DNA of 64,000 bases from Trichuris trichiura (taxonomy: Eukaryota; Nematoda; Enoplea; Trichinellida; Trichuridae). The stretch is from NCBI GenBank assembly GCA_037903355.1, contig JBAJFE010000022.1:1-64000 (forward strand). Reading direction: 5' to 3'. Position numbers and translations under genes: made by a program. Each line of letters starts with the position of its first letter. The stretch's first letter is position 1. Below are positions 48,561-59,947 of this stretch, in pieces. The notes beneath the pieces were generated by a model. That model did no database searches. It saw nothing but the letters and a program-made list of their open reading frames with translations, and was not told the origin of the DNA.

Positions 48561-50100
48561 TTTAGATCTCTGTTTTTTTCTGTTAGTTGTGATTTACTTA
48601 GGTGTCCATGCGCCGTCCTTGCCCTTTGTCAGATCGAGACAGTTTAGCCTCGATCTGACAGTGTAGAAGTCTTACGGCTAACTATAGCGACGAAGAGGAG
48701 AAACACGCCGGGACACTTGCAGGCAGTTCTTGCTCGACGCATTCCGTTTCTTGGCAGCTGAAGCGCAGGAATGATCTGTACAGTTGGCTGGATCATATCA
48801 AGAATAACGCAGAAATGGAGCCATCTTTCGTTCCACGTCGCTTCATATTGGGAGACATACATTTTATTCGTGTAAATCATTAATCAGCCCCTAGCCCTTC
48901 AATGATTTAGGGTGGAAGCAATGTTTTACGTGCTGCATCAGAAACGAAGATCGAAGGTGACCTTCGCTCACTTGCTTTGGTAAGAAAACGATTTTATGTA
49001 CTTCTCTTTGAGCACATATCTTTTCTTTACCGGATCATAAACCTTCATGAGGCAGAATGTTATATACAGAGATAGTCTTGTTGGAACTTAATAAAGCCTC
49101 AGCTTTCAGGCGGTTCACCTTCACTCCTCTTCAGCGGCTGAACAATAAAAGTGCAGTTGAACATCCGTACGTTGAATAGCCACGAGCCGGAAGAAAACTA
49201 GTTAGCATAAGGAGGTTGTGGGTATAAGGGGGACCGACTAAATAGTTTAGTATCTGTACGCGCTTTTTTCTACTGCACAGCGGCTGTTTTATAGCGAGAT
49301 GCGCAGAAATAACATTGCAGAATCATATATACGGTTGCTGAAGTGGCTGCAATGCTTGCTGAAAACGGTGTCAATTCCAGTCCGCTACTTCTTACTACCA
49401 ACATAGGCGGCAAAGGCGGCCTCTGCTCTAGCTATCCCGCTCAGCCTCTTTGTGCATTTTTCAGCAGCAAGGCACCTCAGTTGCGCTAACAGGCGCCTGA
49501 TGTTCTCTTCCCTCAGCTTTTGTACCACTTTGTACCACTCACCTTGCTATAATCTCTTCGTATCACAATTGTCAGCCGGATTTTTAATAAGCGTTTAATG
49601 CCAACCGTTCGGGCCTCTCCGTGGCCAGTCTTCAGCGCAATTTGCGCTGCCCATTCGGTCGTTCATTACGTTAGCAAGCTGCTTCATACGACCGACCTTC
49701 GTGGAGATCTCAGCCGTCAGGTCAACGTGGACCCGTCGTGTCTTGGTCCCATCTAGTCAATCAGACTTCGCTGCGAGCAGCCGACCGACCTTCCACGACG
49801 GCGGCACAATAACTTAGTAAACATTAACCCAATAAACGTTAATTCAAAAACGAGCTGAAAAGTCCGGTATGAAAAAGTTGGAAGAAATTCTCTGAACGTG
49901 CGTTAGAAGAAAAGAAAGAAGATACCATCTCTGTGTCATTGTCACTTTCTTCATCTGCATCGTCTCCTGCGCTACATGCTTCTACGTTTGTTCCTGTATC
50001 TGCTAGCGCAGAGTAGACGACTGCTTGCGTGAAGGTACGGTAGAAGTGGCCGCCTCAACGTTAATGGCAACGAAGTGTTCCAAGTCTAATCCGTCAATCT
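48561..50100. other. Duplicated spacer without supported gene
   Basis: Contains a perfect 10-bp hairpin stem TCAGATCGAG/CTCGATCTGA around 48631-48661, a repeat arm at 49625-49690, and sequence (49015-49690) that is present in inverted form in copy B. Confidence 0.45.
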
Positions 50101-50283
50101 GTGCCCCGCCAGTCGGACTATAAGGCTTGTGCTCGACATTATCTTTTTCTCACTGACGAATCAAGTTCTCCTGAAGTACTTCCTTATTGCTTCCAGTTGA
50201 ACCATGTTCCAGGAAAAATCTATCTGGAGTATGGCTTCGAAATCATTAAAGGTCGCAGCAGTAGAAGTCGCTCCCACAGATGA
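50101..50283 (+). other. Short open frame kept in both duplicates
   Basis: 60 codons; the counterpart at 62567-62749 differs at only three residues. It has no recognised motif. It could be an exon or an untranslated part of the nearby transposon relic. Confidence 0.2.
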
Positions 50284-50439
50284 GGTGGTGACTTCTGCTT
50301 TGCTAAAAACTCACTGCACGAGCTGGGTACGGTGTACCGCTTTAAATGTCTTAATTACTCCTTGATATATGGGCCGGGATTTGCAGCAACTGTTTGGAGG
50401 CAGGAACGTCAACGCGACGTTTATAAGGTGCCCCACGCA

Positions 50440-51240
50440 GGGTGGCTCAGGCTGATGTATACTGCCAATGAGATGTAACCTCTCTTCTGTTCACCAGTTG
50501 GTCGAGACGTCTTACCCATTCGTCGAACATATTGACTGTCATCCAGGCGCATTTATTTGGTCTCCAAGTGACAGGAAGGTTGTCAGGGTTCAAGTTCGTA
50601 AACGCGTGAGGTTTTGCTGATTTAAGTTTTAACAATGGATTTAACGTTTCCTCTATTGCCCTAACGCATTGAAATATAGTGAACCGTTCTTTTCGCAGAG
50701 CTGCCCGCATTTGCATTTATCGCATTTAGTACAACGCGTCTATCAGGCAATGCCTTGAAGAACAAGCCATACTCATCAGCATTGGAAACGTTTTCCCCCT
50801 TGAAATCACTGGCGTAATAACGAAACGTCGCGACAATGTCCTCCAAGACAGGAACTTCGTCGAATTCGGCTCGTACGATTTTCTGCGGATTTTATAACGG
50901 AGGCTGAGCTTCTCGAGTCAATTGCGTGATGCTTGAAAACCTGTCAACCTGAATTCCACGGCGCGTCTTTTAGCAACAGCCTGGGTCATTAGGCCGGACG
51001 TTCGTGCATGCTCTCATTTGCTTAAACCAAAATGACGCTGCTTCATTGACCTCGTCAGGTTCATCTCCTGTTTCGTAGCGCGCATCCACTTTTTTAATCA
51101 TATTTTTCCAGGTATTAACGTTTACGTCTTTGGATGTTGCTATAAGTACTCTTGCTGACATGCAACCGTTGCGCTGTGTACCATTGACTTTTTGTTTCGA
51201 GCTACCGGATAAGATGCACCTTTTCCTTCAGTAACAAATC
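50440..51240 (-). pseudogene. Decayed Tigger/jerky-type transposase (copy A)
   Basis: On the minus strand, a CENP-B-type DNA-binding remnant (ASFWFKQMRA, about 51050) is followed by the start of the DDE domain. This contains ENVSNADEYGLFFKALPDR with the first catalytic aspartate (about 50780), then SAKPHAFTNLNPDNLPVTW and NKCAWMTVNMFDEWVRRLDQ. The expected next block with the second aspartate (usually ..LLLVDNCPAH) is absent, because the relic ends at a stop near 50449. Several frame breaks separate the parts. It differs from the plus-strand relic at 40484 and belongs to the same broad superfamily. Confidence 0.7.
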
Positions 51241-51394
51241 TCTTCATTCTTTCAGTTTGGCCATGGTGCGATCCGTAAGCCGGCTGGTAGCTATTACTGC
51301 GTCCGCGAGAATACCTTTAGTTCTGAAGACACGCTAAGGCTACCTCCCGCACAGGTACAGGAGAGCGGATGAATAGTTTTGACTCGATTTCTGT

Positions 51395-52235
51395 CAGTGA
51401 TGTTGCCTCCCCACCAGAAGTACGGGCGGTAAATTCAAATGGCATCAACTGGCAATTACTATGTCACCTGAACATTGGCTCACCGAAGCTATTATTCACC
51501 GTGCACTGATGCGAGCGACGCGTATCAGCGAACGAGCGCAGCACACCTGCAAACAGTTGACCGCTCTGATAATTGTTTCTATGTGCCTGCTACAACCGTG
51601 CCGTCCATCCTGTCCGGCGCTAGCCTAAGCCTAAACCTTAACATGAGGCGTGTTCGTTGCTGCTGCTGAGTTTTGCTGTTTTGACCGCGGCGCAAATGAC
51701 AAGAAGCATAGCGGAAAGTAACGTTATTTAGCGATCGCTGAACACCCGAGCAATGAGTAAGGCGAGAAGGGAATAAGCATACGTACTGCTAACGCAGGCG
51801 CTCAGTCTGACGAAGGCAACGCGCCGATTTCGCTGGAGGCGCATTCAACGGGTTCACTCGGGTGTACCAAATCAGGCAGAAGGCGACAGTGCCCCCTTAC
51901 GGGGGATCAACTTGTCGATGGAAAGTTGCCATTATATCCCGGAACAAACATAACGCAGAATGAGATTTTTCCTGTCTACCAAGGAACGCGAATGCATGGA
52001 AATAAGCAGCTCCGACAGTTGACCTGCGATCTTTTTCGAAAATTGCTGCACGAAATCTCAGCTTGAACGGCTGCACGCCCCTTGTGTTCCCCGATACCCA
52101 ATGCATGCGCAGCTGCTTATTTCCATGCATTCGCTAAACCTGAGGATAACGTCTTTCCCGGTGAGCCGATAACAAGCATTTATTACGCTGTCGACTCGCG
52201 TTGAAGTAGCCGCCTCAACTTCCGGTGGGGAACAG
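51395..52235 (-). mobile_element. Merlin-related element, older non-autonomous copy
   Basis: Ends CTCCCCACCAGAAGTACGGG and (reverse-complemented) TTCCCCACCGGAAGTTGAGG form inverted repeats with the same GAAGT/GGCGG core as the two Merlin copies. The interior is homologous to the 46519-47492 element, including the block around TAACGTTATTTAGCGATC and a tiny CCTAAG remnant at 51621-51634. No transposase. The same element begins at the homologous place in copy B (63832), so it was inserted before the duplication. Exact ends and target duplication are uncertain. Confidence 0.65.
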
Positions 52236-53213
52236 CATCAGATACCCCTCGATTCGTCGTATTTCGTTCCATGGGAGAAAGCTGCCGACGCATAGGTGAG
52301 GGGTTATGTAATTGAGGAAACGCACAGGTTGCGCCGGGAAGCATGAGAATTTCATTATCAACGCGACGGAACCGCTTTTCTCTTCGGGAATGCACGTTAA
52401 TTAAACATTTCTTCACGTCGAGTAATAGCGCACTGAGGCAATGATGGTAAACAGCTGCTAGCGACCGACGCAGCAAACTGAAGTGGTCAACGTGAAAGGG
52501 CCAACAAGCTTTGAGTCCGTATACCACGTCATGGCTAAGGCGCTCAACTTCCCAATTAAGGAGATGTTCAATGTAGAGAGGCTGTCCTTGCGCAAATTCA
52601 TGTGCGGACCAACCAACTTGTCAAATTTCAGTCAACTTAAGGAGCTGGTCAGCTCGGAGGTAGAATTCTATAATGCAATTTTGGTAGATATGAAACAGCC
52701 GGAAATATTGGGTTTGAATGAAGTTCTAACGTGGCTTTCTGTAAATAAATTTGTACTCCGTTTTTGTCTTTGTTATCGTTGATGCATATTCGAAGATAGA
52801 GCACAGCTTCACTGACATTTTGAAGCAAGAAAACGGATGATATTGCGTTCACTGGTCTACGCTTTGAAACATTTCAGTTTGGGGAATACTCAGGAAGGAC
52901 GAATAAATCTTAGTGCGAAATATAGTTCTGCCGTGTAATTTTATGCAAAGGAAATAACTTCTGAATGCTTTCCTGGATGCGAGCCTCCGTTTTATGGGCA
53001 CGATGTTCTGGATTAGAGACAATATACGGTTCAAGAAAGAACTGTTGGCAACAGGATAGCTTAAGGGAGGCACAGTACTCACAACATTCGCTTTTTAATT
53101 CATCAAAATCGTGACACTTCTTCGCGACGTGAACTATGTTGGCTGATTTGCTCCTTGGCGCGGTTAATGTTTGTTTGCCTTTTCTTGTTTCTTCTATTGC
53201 GCAGCAATATCGT
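52236..53213. other. Unassigned DNA with one 100-codon open frame
   Basis: A plus-strand frame at 52483-52782 begins with VKGPTSFESVYHVMAKALNF. GPTSFE weakly recalls the GPxSFEDLRTV block of Helitron helicases, but what follows does not match and I do not assign it. Nothing else is recognised. Confidence 0.3.
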
Positions 53214-53418
53214 TGAAGTGTTTGACCCGCCTGAGCATCACTTAGTGTGCTTGCTGCTCACCAAAGCGTTTGCTGCGGTTGGCTTACGTTGGGCGAATCG
53301 TTTTGCCGCATACCGTAAAAACCAGTCTTACGCAGTGTTTCGTTTTCGTCGGCTGCGCTAGCGATATAGTTGTGTCTTGTTTCGGTAGTAAACGTTTCGC
53401 GGGGCTTCAGACACAACA
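53214..53418 (+). repeat. 5' LTR, 205 bp
   Basis: Begins TGAAGTGTTTGACC and ends CAGACACAACA. It differs from the 3' LTR by three substitutions and one 2-bp indel, indicating a recent insertion. Confidence 0.92.
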
Positions 53419-53432
53419 GTTTGGCGACGAGC

Positions 53433-55358
53433 ATGTCGGATTCATCTCAGATGGCGGAACTCCTAGCCGCGCTCTCAGAACAGCAGAGGACAATGGCAGC
53501 GTTGATAGCCAGCCTCTCACAGAACTCTCTCCGCGCAGCGCCAACCTCCAAGGCATCCGTCCCCAGCTTTCCACCCTTTGACAGGACGAAAGAGACCTGG
53601 GACATCTACTTCGCTCGCCTCGGACAGCACTTTGAAGCTCATAGGGTTGTCTCTGACAATCGAAAGCGTGCGTTCCTGCTCTCGTGGGTCGGTTCAGACA
53701 CGTTCGAGCTACTGCAAAAGCTCTTCTCTGACGAGGAGATAGCGAACGTCCCCTATGATTCACTGGTGGCGAAGCTCAGTGAATACTGGAAGACGAGCGT
53801 GCACGTTATGGCCGCACGATGTTTGTTCTATCGGCAGTGCCTACAGCCCGGTCAGACATACGCCGAGTGGGTTGCGAATTTGCGTGGCATTGGCAAGGAC
53901 TGCCAGTTTCTGTGCCCTGACGAGAAATGCGGCAAATCTTATCTCGACTGCCTCATTCGGGACGTTATCGTAACGAACACGCCCGACGAACAGGTCCGCC
54001 TTGCAGCCTTGCAGCGGCCAAATCCTTCTTTGGCGCAAGTTATTGAGATTGCCGAAGCTCACGAGATCGCTACGAAAGCCATGGCGACAATCAAACAGCG
54101 CCCACCAGAAGTGATGGCGGAGGTTCAACAGGTTCGCATGACTGCTCGGACGGCTAAACGGCCAGGCAAAGATTCTGGCTTGCCGTCCTGCCCTCAATGT
54201 TTCCTTGGGCATAACAGGAGAGACTGTCGTTTCCGCCTAGCTGTGTGTCACAGATGCAAGCGTAAAGGACATATTGCAGCTGTGTGCGGAACTACGTCTG
54301 ATGCCGATTCGCGGCCAGTTCGATCTACTGATCGACCAAAGAAGAAGGCACCGCGTCGGAACTTCCGCTCCAAAATAAATGAAGCAGCACGGCTTGTGTC
54401 ACTCACGTCGACCAACAGAGAAGCGCACCGTTCAGAAAGTTCAGTGCATTCATGTTTTTCCTTGAGCGTCACGGAAATGGCGAGCTTTCCGTCGGAATTA
54501 TCGTTAACAAAGAGTCGACTCCCAGACTGGCGCGAAAACCGGAAGATCTGGGTGTCCTTGGAAGTAAACGGTATCCCGCTGATTTTTCAGGTAGACACGG
54601 GCGCTACTTCGTCCATGGTTGGCCTCCGCGGGTGGCGGCAACTAGGGTCCCTGCCGTGCAGACCCACTAACCAGAAACTTTTCGCATATGGTGGTATCAC
54701 AGTTCCGCTCAAGGGACAGGCGAATGTGCGCGTTATCCTGGGAGAACAGGCACGACAGCTGACCTTGCTAGTGACTGACTTGGGACAAGGCTCCAACCTG
54801 ATGGGACTGGACTGGTTGGATGCGTTCGGCCTCCGTTTGTCACCCTATGACTCTACCTCTTTGATTGAGGAAGAGCAGATGGGAGCGGCTATTAAGGACA
54901 TCAAATATAAACGCGGGACGCACCATAACAACGCTGATGCTCTATCTCGTCTACCGATGGGTCCAGACCCGGAGTTCGACAAGGAAGAAGCCCACTGGAC
55001 TGAGTTGACGGACGCCGACCTAGACTCTGATCTCTTTCCCGTTGATCGATCTCAGGTAGCTGAGGCAACTGCAAGGGACCCAGTTCTGAAGCAAGTGCTA
55101 CGTTTTGTAACATCGGCATGGCCACTATCTGTCAAAGCAGTTGCAGAAGAAATACGGCCTTATTGGAACAAGCGCAATGTGATCGGTTTTCAAAAAGGTG
55201 TCTTGCTTTACAAAACCGAATTCAATCGAGTCATTGTGCCCTTAGAACTGCAAGGAAAGGTCGTCGCGTTGCTCCATCAGGGACATTGGGGAATTGCGCA
55301 TGAAACAAATTGCGCGTCGTTATTGTTGGTGGCCAACTCTCGATGCAGAAATAGGTAA
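53433..55358 (+). CDS. Gag-protease polyprotein fused to RNase H tail and integrase start
   Basis: I place the start at ATG 53433, 14 bases inside the left LTR; an earlier in-frame ATG (53370) lies in the LTR. Residues about 40-235 are a retrotransposon Gag capsid-like helical region. Two zinc knuckles follow near residues 253-290 (a CX2CX3HX4C and a CX2CX4HX4C), then a basic stretch. An aspartic protease follows near residue 386 (VDTGATSSMVG, later LMGLDWLDAF). Shortly afterwards the sequence jumps to RGTHHNNADALSRLP, the end of RNase H, so the whole reverse transcriptase has been removed without breaking the frame. The integrase zinc finger starts near residue 614 (HQGHWGI), where a frame shift ends the reading at 55358. 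Confidence 0.88.
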   Translation: MSDSSQMAELLAALSEQQRTMAALIASLSQNSLRAAPTSKASVPSFPPFDRTKETWDIYFARLGQHFEAHRVVSDNRKRAFLLSWVGSDTFELLQKLFSDEEIANVPYDSLVAKLSEYWKTSVHVMAARCLFYRQCLQPGQTYAEWVANLRGIGKDCQFLCPDEKCGKSYLDCLIRDVIVTNTPDEQVRLAALQRPNPSLAQVIEIAEAHEIATKAMATIKQRPPEVMAEVQQVRMTARTAKRPGKDSGLPSCPQCFLGHNRRDCRFRLAVCHRCKRKGHIAAVCGTTSDADSRPVRSTDRPKKKAPRRNFRSKINEAARLVSLTSTNREAHRSESSVHSCFSLSVTEMASFPSELSLTKSRLPDWRENRKIWVSLEVNGIPLIFQVDTGATSSMVGLRGWRQLGSLPCRPTNQKLFAYGGITVPLKGQANVRVILGEQARQLTLLVTDLGQGSNLMGLDWLDAFGLRLSPYDSTSLIEEEQMGAAIKDIKYKRGTHHNNADALSRLPMGPDPEFDKEEAHWTELTDADLDSDLFPVDRSQVAEATARDPVLKQVLRFVTSAWPLSVKAVAEEIRPYWNKRNVIGFQKGVLLYKTEFNRVIVPLELQGKVVALLHQGHWGIAHETNCASLLLVANSRCRNR

Positions 55359-56181
55359 AGTCGGGAGTCGTTGTTCTTCGTGCACCGCCGTTGCAGCGGA
55401 TCCGCCCAGCGAGTATCAGCCGTAGCCCATCCCGAAGGACCCATGGGAAAGGGTACATATTGATTACGCTGGCCTGTTTTGGGGCCAAATGTGGTTGGTC
55501 TGCATAGACCCCTTTCCATACGTCTCGCCTATGTCAAGGACGACTACAAGGGCAACTGTGCTAGCACTTCAAACCATTTTTGCGATTGAAGGACTTCCCC
55601 GAACAATTGTGTCCGATAACGCGCCGCAGCTGGTCGCATCGAGTTTTCAAGATTTCTGCAAAATGAACGGAATGGAGCATATCACGACAGCCCCCTTTCA
55701 CCCTGCATCAAATGGCGTTGCTGAAAGATTTGTTCGCACCTTTAAAGATGCGATGAAGAAAGAAGCCAAGGCAGGCACTTGTAAGACAGAGGCACTCAAG
55801 AGGTTTCTCGTGACGTATAGGACTACGCCTGACCCGAGCACCGGGTTGTCTCCAGCGGAAGTCCTCCACGGCCTACAGCCAAGGACTTTGCTAGCGTTGA
55901 TGCTGCCGTCAGACATGCCTAAGGCCAACCCAAGAAGTCGCAGGACGCTCAGCAGCGGCAAAGGTCGCGAATTCGTCGAAGGCCAAATTGTAATGGTGAA
56001 AAACTTTGCTGCAGGCGACAGGTGGTTACGAGGAACTGTAGTCAAGCGACTCGGTAGCATGCTCTATCAGGTCACAACGGCAAATGGCCTGCTCAGGCGC
56101 CATCAAAATCAACTTCGTCGCATCGCGCCAAATTTGGCTCGGGAGGAGATGAAGTGTTTGACCCGCCTGAGCATCACTTAG
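55304..56181 (+). pseudogene. Integrase part of the LTR element, frameshifted and with a stop
   Basis: Continues in the +1 frame from the polyprotein. The two cysteines of the HHCC zinc finger are at about 55366-55380. A TAG at 55423-55425 interrupts the link. The catalytic core shows HIDYAG (first Asp), IVSDNAPQL (second Asp) and NGVAERFVRTF (Glu), all intact. A C-terminal GPY/F-like part (WLRGTVVKRLGSMLYQV) follows, and the frame ends inside the 3' LTR. The frame shift fits a loss of two bases near 55300. Confidence 0.85.
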
Positions 56182-56356
56182 TGTGCTGGCTGCTCACCAA
56201 AGCGTTTGCTGCGGTTGGCTTACGTTGGGCGAATCGTTTTGCAGCATACCGTAAAAACCAGTCTTACGCAGTGTGTTTCGTTTTCGTCGGCTGCGCTAGC
56301 GATATAGTTGTGTCTTGCTTCGGTAGTAAACGTTTCGCGGGGCTTCAGACACAACA
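56150..56356 (+). repeat. 3' LTR, 207 bp
   Basis: Begins TGAAGTGTTTGACC and ends CAGACACAACA, followed by the target duplication ATCGT. Confidence 0.92.
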
Positions 56357-56906
56357 ATCGTATTTATTTTTTCAGAAGCGAAATTAATATGTTTCGAACC
56401 CACCGAATTGTTTCTTTCGCGGTTTAGCGGTTTTCTAAATGCTCAAGCCGACCACTTCCGCTTGCTTCTACGGGCCGTTTTGGGTTGCAGACGGACCATT
56501 TTACGCTATCGAAAACACATTTAAATTCAGGGGTGCGTAACCTTTTTCCGCCGTGGGCTGTTCAGGCGTTTGTATGGCCATTCCCAGGCCGTGAAGAGTA
56601 CTCGACCGAACTACATAACCGGCTTTGTTTGCATGTATGTTCATTTAAGTCGGCCCTCTAACAATGCGATATGATGAGATAAGAATAATATTTTGGGTCG
56701 GTAGGCGGCATGAGGTGCACGCTGCCTGCGCGCACATTAGCGCCGCTTACTGCTTGCCTCCGAAGACTGACGACGTCGGTTTGTCCACTGGGAGCCGACA
56801 CATGGCGTTCTTCATTGCCGAGCTACTGCTCCCTGCTTGTTAGTCAAGATTTACGTTATTACTAGGCTTCACATACAATAAGCTTACCCCATTTTAAAAA
56901 CATAAT
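56357..56906. other. No supported gene
   Basis: The right flank of the LTR element up to the start of segmental copy B. Nothing recognised. Confidence 0.4.
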
Positions 56907-57739
56907 CTCCCACAGTCACATTTCGTTCAATCACGCATGCAAGTGCAGCTGCCTCAGCGGCTGGAAGGGAATGGTTCGTGGGCCAGAGATTTCCCGTCCC
57001 TGCTTTGAAGGTTTTTCGATTAAATCTACCTATACGTGATTAAACCACTGTTAGATAATTCAATGCATAGTTATTTATGCTTTACCGATGTTCGGGGAAC
57101 ATTCTTTGTTTGCGCATTCCCGCTCAGTGTTTTCAAACCGCATACGCTGCCTGAGGCCGATTCACCATTACTTAATGCTCATTGTACATTTTGTAACTGC
57201 TCAGTGTTTTAGGAAGAGAAGACGCCCATTTCTTCCAGCGACTCCTTTGTACATATAGGCAGCAGCACGAATACGACAACCATTCGATCAATTGAAGACC
57301 AAATCAAAAGAGTTTGCTGATGAGATGGAAAACTCCTCTGCTTAGTGTAGTTCGCTGTACACGTTGAATTCGTGAGCAGGCCACTGGCTCAGCCCCAGTC
57401 GCGGTGATAGCGATTCCGCAACAAAGGATAGTTCGCTTTTGTACATTCGCAAACCTTGCGTCCCTTTGAGAAATACCTCTAGCCAACAACTGCCGGTGGG
57501 AGAATCGTCCAGATAACGCAGCTATAGCAATACCAGCCAGTCAGCAGAAGTTGAGAGGATGAAATTCAGTTTCTTATACAAGCACTGTTTCAGATCTAGC
57601 GAGGACGCGTACGCAGCCTTGATGGAACATTGCAACAACATATGGAAATCAGAAAACTGTTTATGGCTTCCTAAATCGTCAGTAGACCTGTGATAATTCA
57701 ATCGAAGTTTTACACGAAAATATTTAGTTTGGTCTATTT

Positions 57740-58350
57740 TATTCTCCTTTTTTCTCCTTGCTGACCGGTGCGCTATTCATAATAAAAAAATTTTTGCGGC
57801 TTTACTACCAGTTTGCTAAAAACCTTTTATTCTCAAACGTTTCACCCGCGAAGCTTACGGGCCACATCAGGGCTCGTCATCAGCGCTAGGTGCGCCGCCC
57901 GCCGGATGGGTCATTATGTTAGCAACCCGCCCTGTCGGACCGGCCTTGGCGAGGGGACCTCAGCCATCAGGTTCATTTTGACCCGTCAAGCGTTAGTTCA
58001 ACCTGGTCAGAGAGGCTTTGCGGCAAGCTCCAAACTGACCTTCCACAACGGCGGCAGCACTAATGACAAGGAACGGGCATACAAACGAGATATCAGTCGG
58101 TTTCTAACAGACGGTTTTTAAACTTTCTTTCTTCCAGGTCACTATCTTCTTTCTTCTGAGCCACTCGTTGTCCTCTTTGTTGTCCTTCCCCGCGCATACA
58201 CAGATACTAATTTTTTTCTTCTTTTTTTCCTTGCTAACCGGTGTGTTATTCAGGATAAAATGGTCGGTCGGACGTCGGAGTTTGCTAACATAGTGACCAA
58301 CCCGACGGGCCGCGCAATTTTCACTGATGACGGGCGCCGGTGTTGCTGGT
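57740..58350. mobile_element. MITE-like element with inverted arms (copy B)
   Basis: Counterpart of 42755-43370, with arms at about 57855-57925 and 58265-58345. Confidence 0.45.
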
Positions 58351-58841
58351 TTTGGATTTTCGAAATAGTTTTTGTTAATTTTAAAGCTTTAAAAATGTGT
58401 ACCTCACTATCATTAAGTTACGGTATCGCAGGCCTACAGTAGGACTGGCACCTGAATATCCTTTGCAATTTTAACTTTTGAGCCCTGACTTTCTTATCTT
58501 TCCACTTTTCTAATTTCAAACGTTTCTGATTTCCTTCTTGCTTATTCTAAATTTTCTCGCTTCGGTTTTTGTAAATTTTAAGAGAGTTCTAAATTTGCGC
58601 CAGATTATCACAAAGTTACACTATCCAAGATCTACAGCAGAACCGCAGCCTCACTATCATTTTCTAATTTTAACCTTTCAGTCCCGATTATTATGTTTTA
58701 TTTTAAGACGTTTTTAACTTAATTTTTGCTTGCTCTGAATCTTCGAACTTCTTGTTTGCTAATTTGTGACAACACGAGGACTGGTGGCTGAATATCCCTC
58801 GCAATTTGGAGTTTGCAGCCCTGAGTTAGCAGCCCTCTAAG

Positions 58842-59267
58842 CTACACCATCCGAGACCTACACCAGGACTGGTAGGGGAATATCCCTCGCAAATTTGAGT
58901 TTGCAGCCCTGAATTCTTCATTGGGTTGCTTCTGTCTTATACGGATTTTGTGTCCCGTGAAAACTTTTATTACTAAGTTGTCCGTAGCTTTCGGGTCCAA
59001 ACGCGACCTGTCGTCAGAGGTCTTAATTTGACGTATGAATAAAGTGCACGAGTGACGTTCAAAGTGTAGTAGCCGTTTCAAGAGCATGTGCTTTAAAGTG
59101 ATCCATATAGTTCTTCCTTTGTCTGTCAGCAGTTCGAGCGGGTGTATCCATTTAGTTGAGTGAGCAGCAATTCGAGCGGGTGGACTGCTCTTGGTTCGAA
59201 GCGTACGGTGCCCACATTGTTCTGTATTTTCTCTTACAATTTGCTCATCCATTCGTTGGTAGAGCAC
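58842..59267 (-). CDS. Hypothetical open frame, copy B
   Basis: Counterpart of 44039-44389, with the same start and 141 codons because of an indel near its 3' end. Function unknown. Confidence 0.22.
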   Translation of the reverse strand: MLYQRMDEQIVRENTEQCGHRTLRTKSSPPARIAAHSTKWIHPLELLTDKGRTIWITLKHMLLKRLLHFERHSCTLFIRQIKTSDDRSRLDPKATDNLVIKVFTGHKIRIRQKQPNEEFRAANSNLRGIFPYQSWCRSRMV

Positions 59268-59947
59268 TTTGAAGTTTCCCTACAGATACATCCAACAGGC
59301 CAAAATCGTCAATCAGTAGATCAACTATAGTGTTATACGAATTCTCAATGTAAGTTGAGGAGTAGCAAAGAGCTGTTCTCGGGTAACATAGAATTCACCG
59401 TTAAACGTGATTAAAAACACGTATTTGTAGTAGGATGAATATGTCGCCGAAGTCGCAGTCAAAGTTGACTTGTGCAGTTCTGCTTTTGAACTTCTATGTA
59501 TGCAAACATTAATAAAGAATCCTCTCTTTCTCCTCATGTACGCTTCATCGGCTTTATAGAAACGATTCTTTGGAGAAAGATATGTTCCGGGCTGCCAGGC
59601 AGACCGAGCGCGAAGCAAGAACAGCTTAATGGCAGGAGCAGCGCAGCAGAGCAAGCAGCTGATCTGAACGGGTACAAGCACACAGGGTGAGGGAACAGTC
59701 CAGCAAAGAGAAGCGCCTTACTTATCTCCGCGTGTACTATGCAAATTCCTGCTATGCAGTGACTAATGTCCCGAAAGTAGGTCGCTAATTTCCTGTGCCG
59801 TGAGGCACTCTTATTGACGTGTGTTCGGCGGCTATTTTCTAACACCTTTCCTTTTGGTTGGCTAGAATACGTACGCGTTTTAAAGCATTTCTGTGCTTTT
59901 GTCTCACATCCTTTCGTTCCTTTTTGTACGTTAAGTCAGTGCCAGCA

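Larger units (their letters stand above)
41930..51470. repeat. Segmental duplication A
   Basis: Colinear with 56907-63990, beginning at TCCCACAGTCACATTTCGTT. Copy A is longer mainly because of two Merlin insertions (44719-47492) and an extra tandem unit near 43900. Copy B has its own inverted duplication near 61033-62152. Similarity is about 85-93% by eye. Confidence 0.9.
53214..56356 (+). mobile_element. Gypsy-type LTR retrotransposon, RT-deleted (3143 bp)
   Basis: A complete insertion with two LTRs (53214-53418 and 56150-56356), flanked by a perfect 5-bp target duplication ATCGT (53209-53213 and 56357-56361). LTRs start TG and end CA. Just inside the left LTR lies TTTGGCGACGAGC, the place of the primer-binding site. 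A purine tract GGGAGGAGA (56141-56149) precedes the right LTR. Order is gag, protease, a stump of RNase H, integrase, which is Gypsy order. Reverse transcriptase and most of RNase H are missing, so it is non-autonomous. Confidence 0.92.

Noticed and set aside
52483..52782. Helitron helicase fragment
   Set aside because: Only a short GPTSFE resemblance; the rest of the frame does not match helicase or Rep motifs.
53155..53361. 68-codon frame across the left LTR edge
   Set aside because: It crosses the LTR boundary and target site, so it arose by the insertion.
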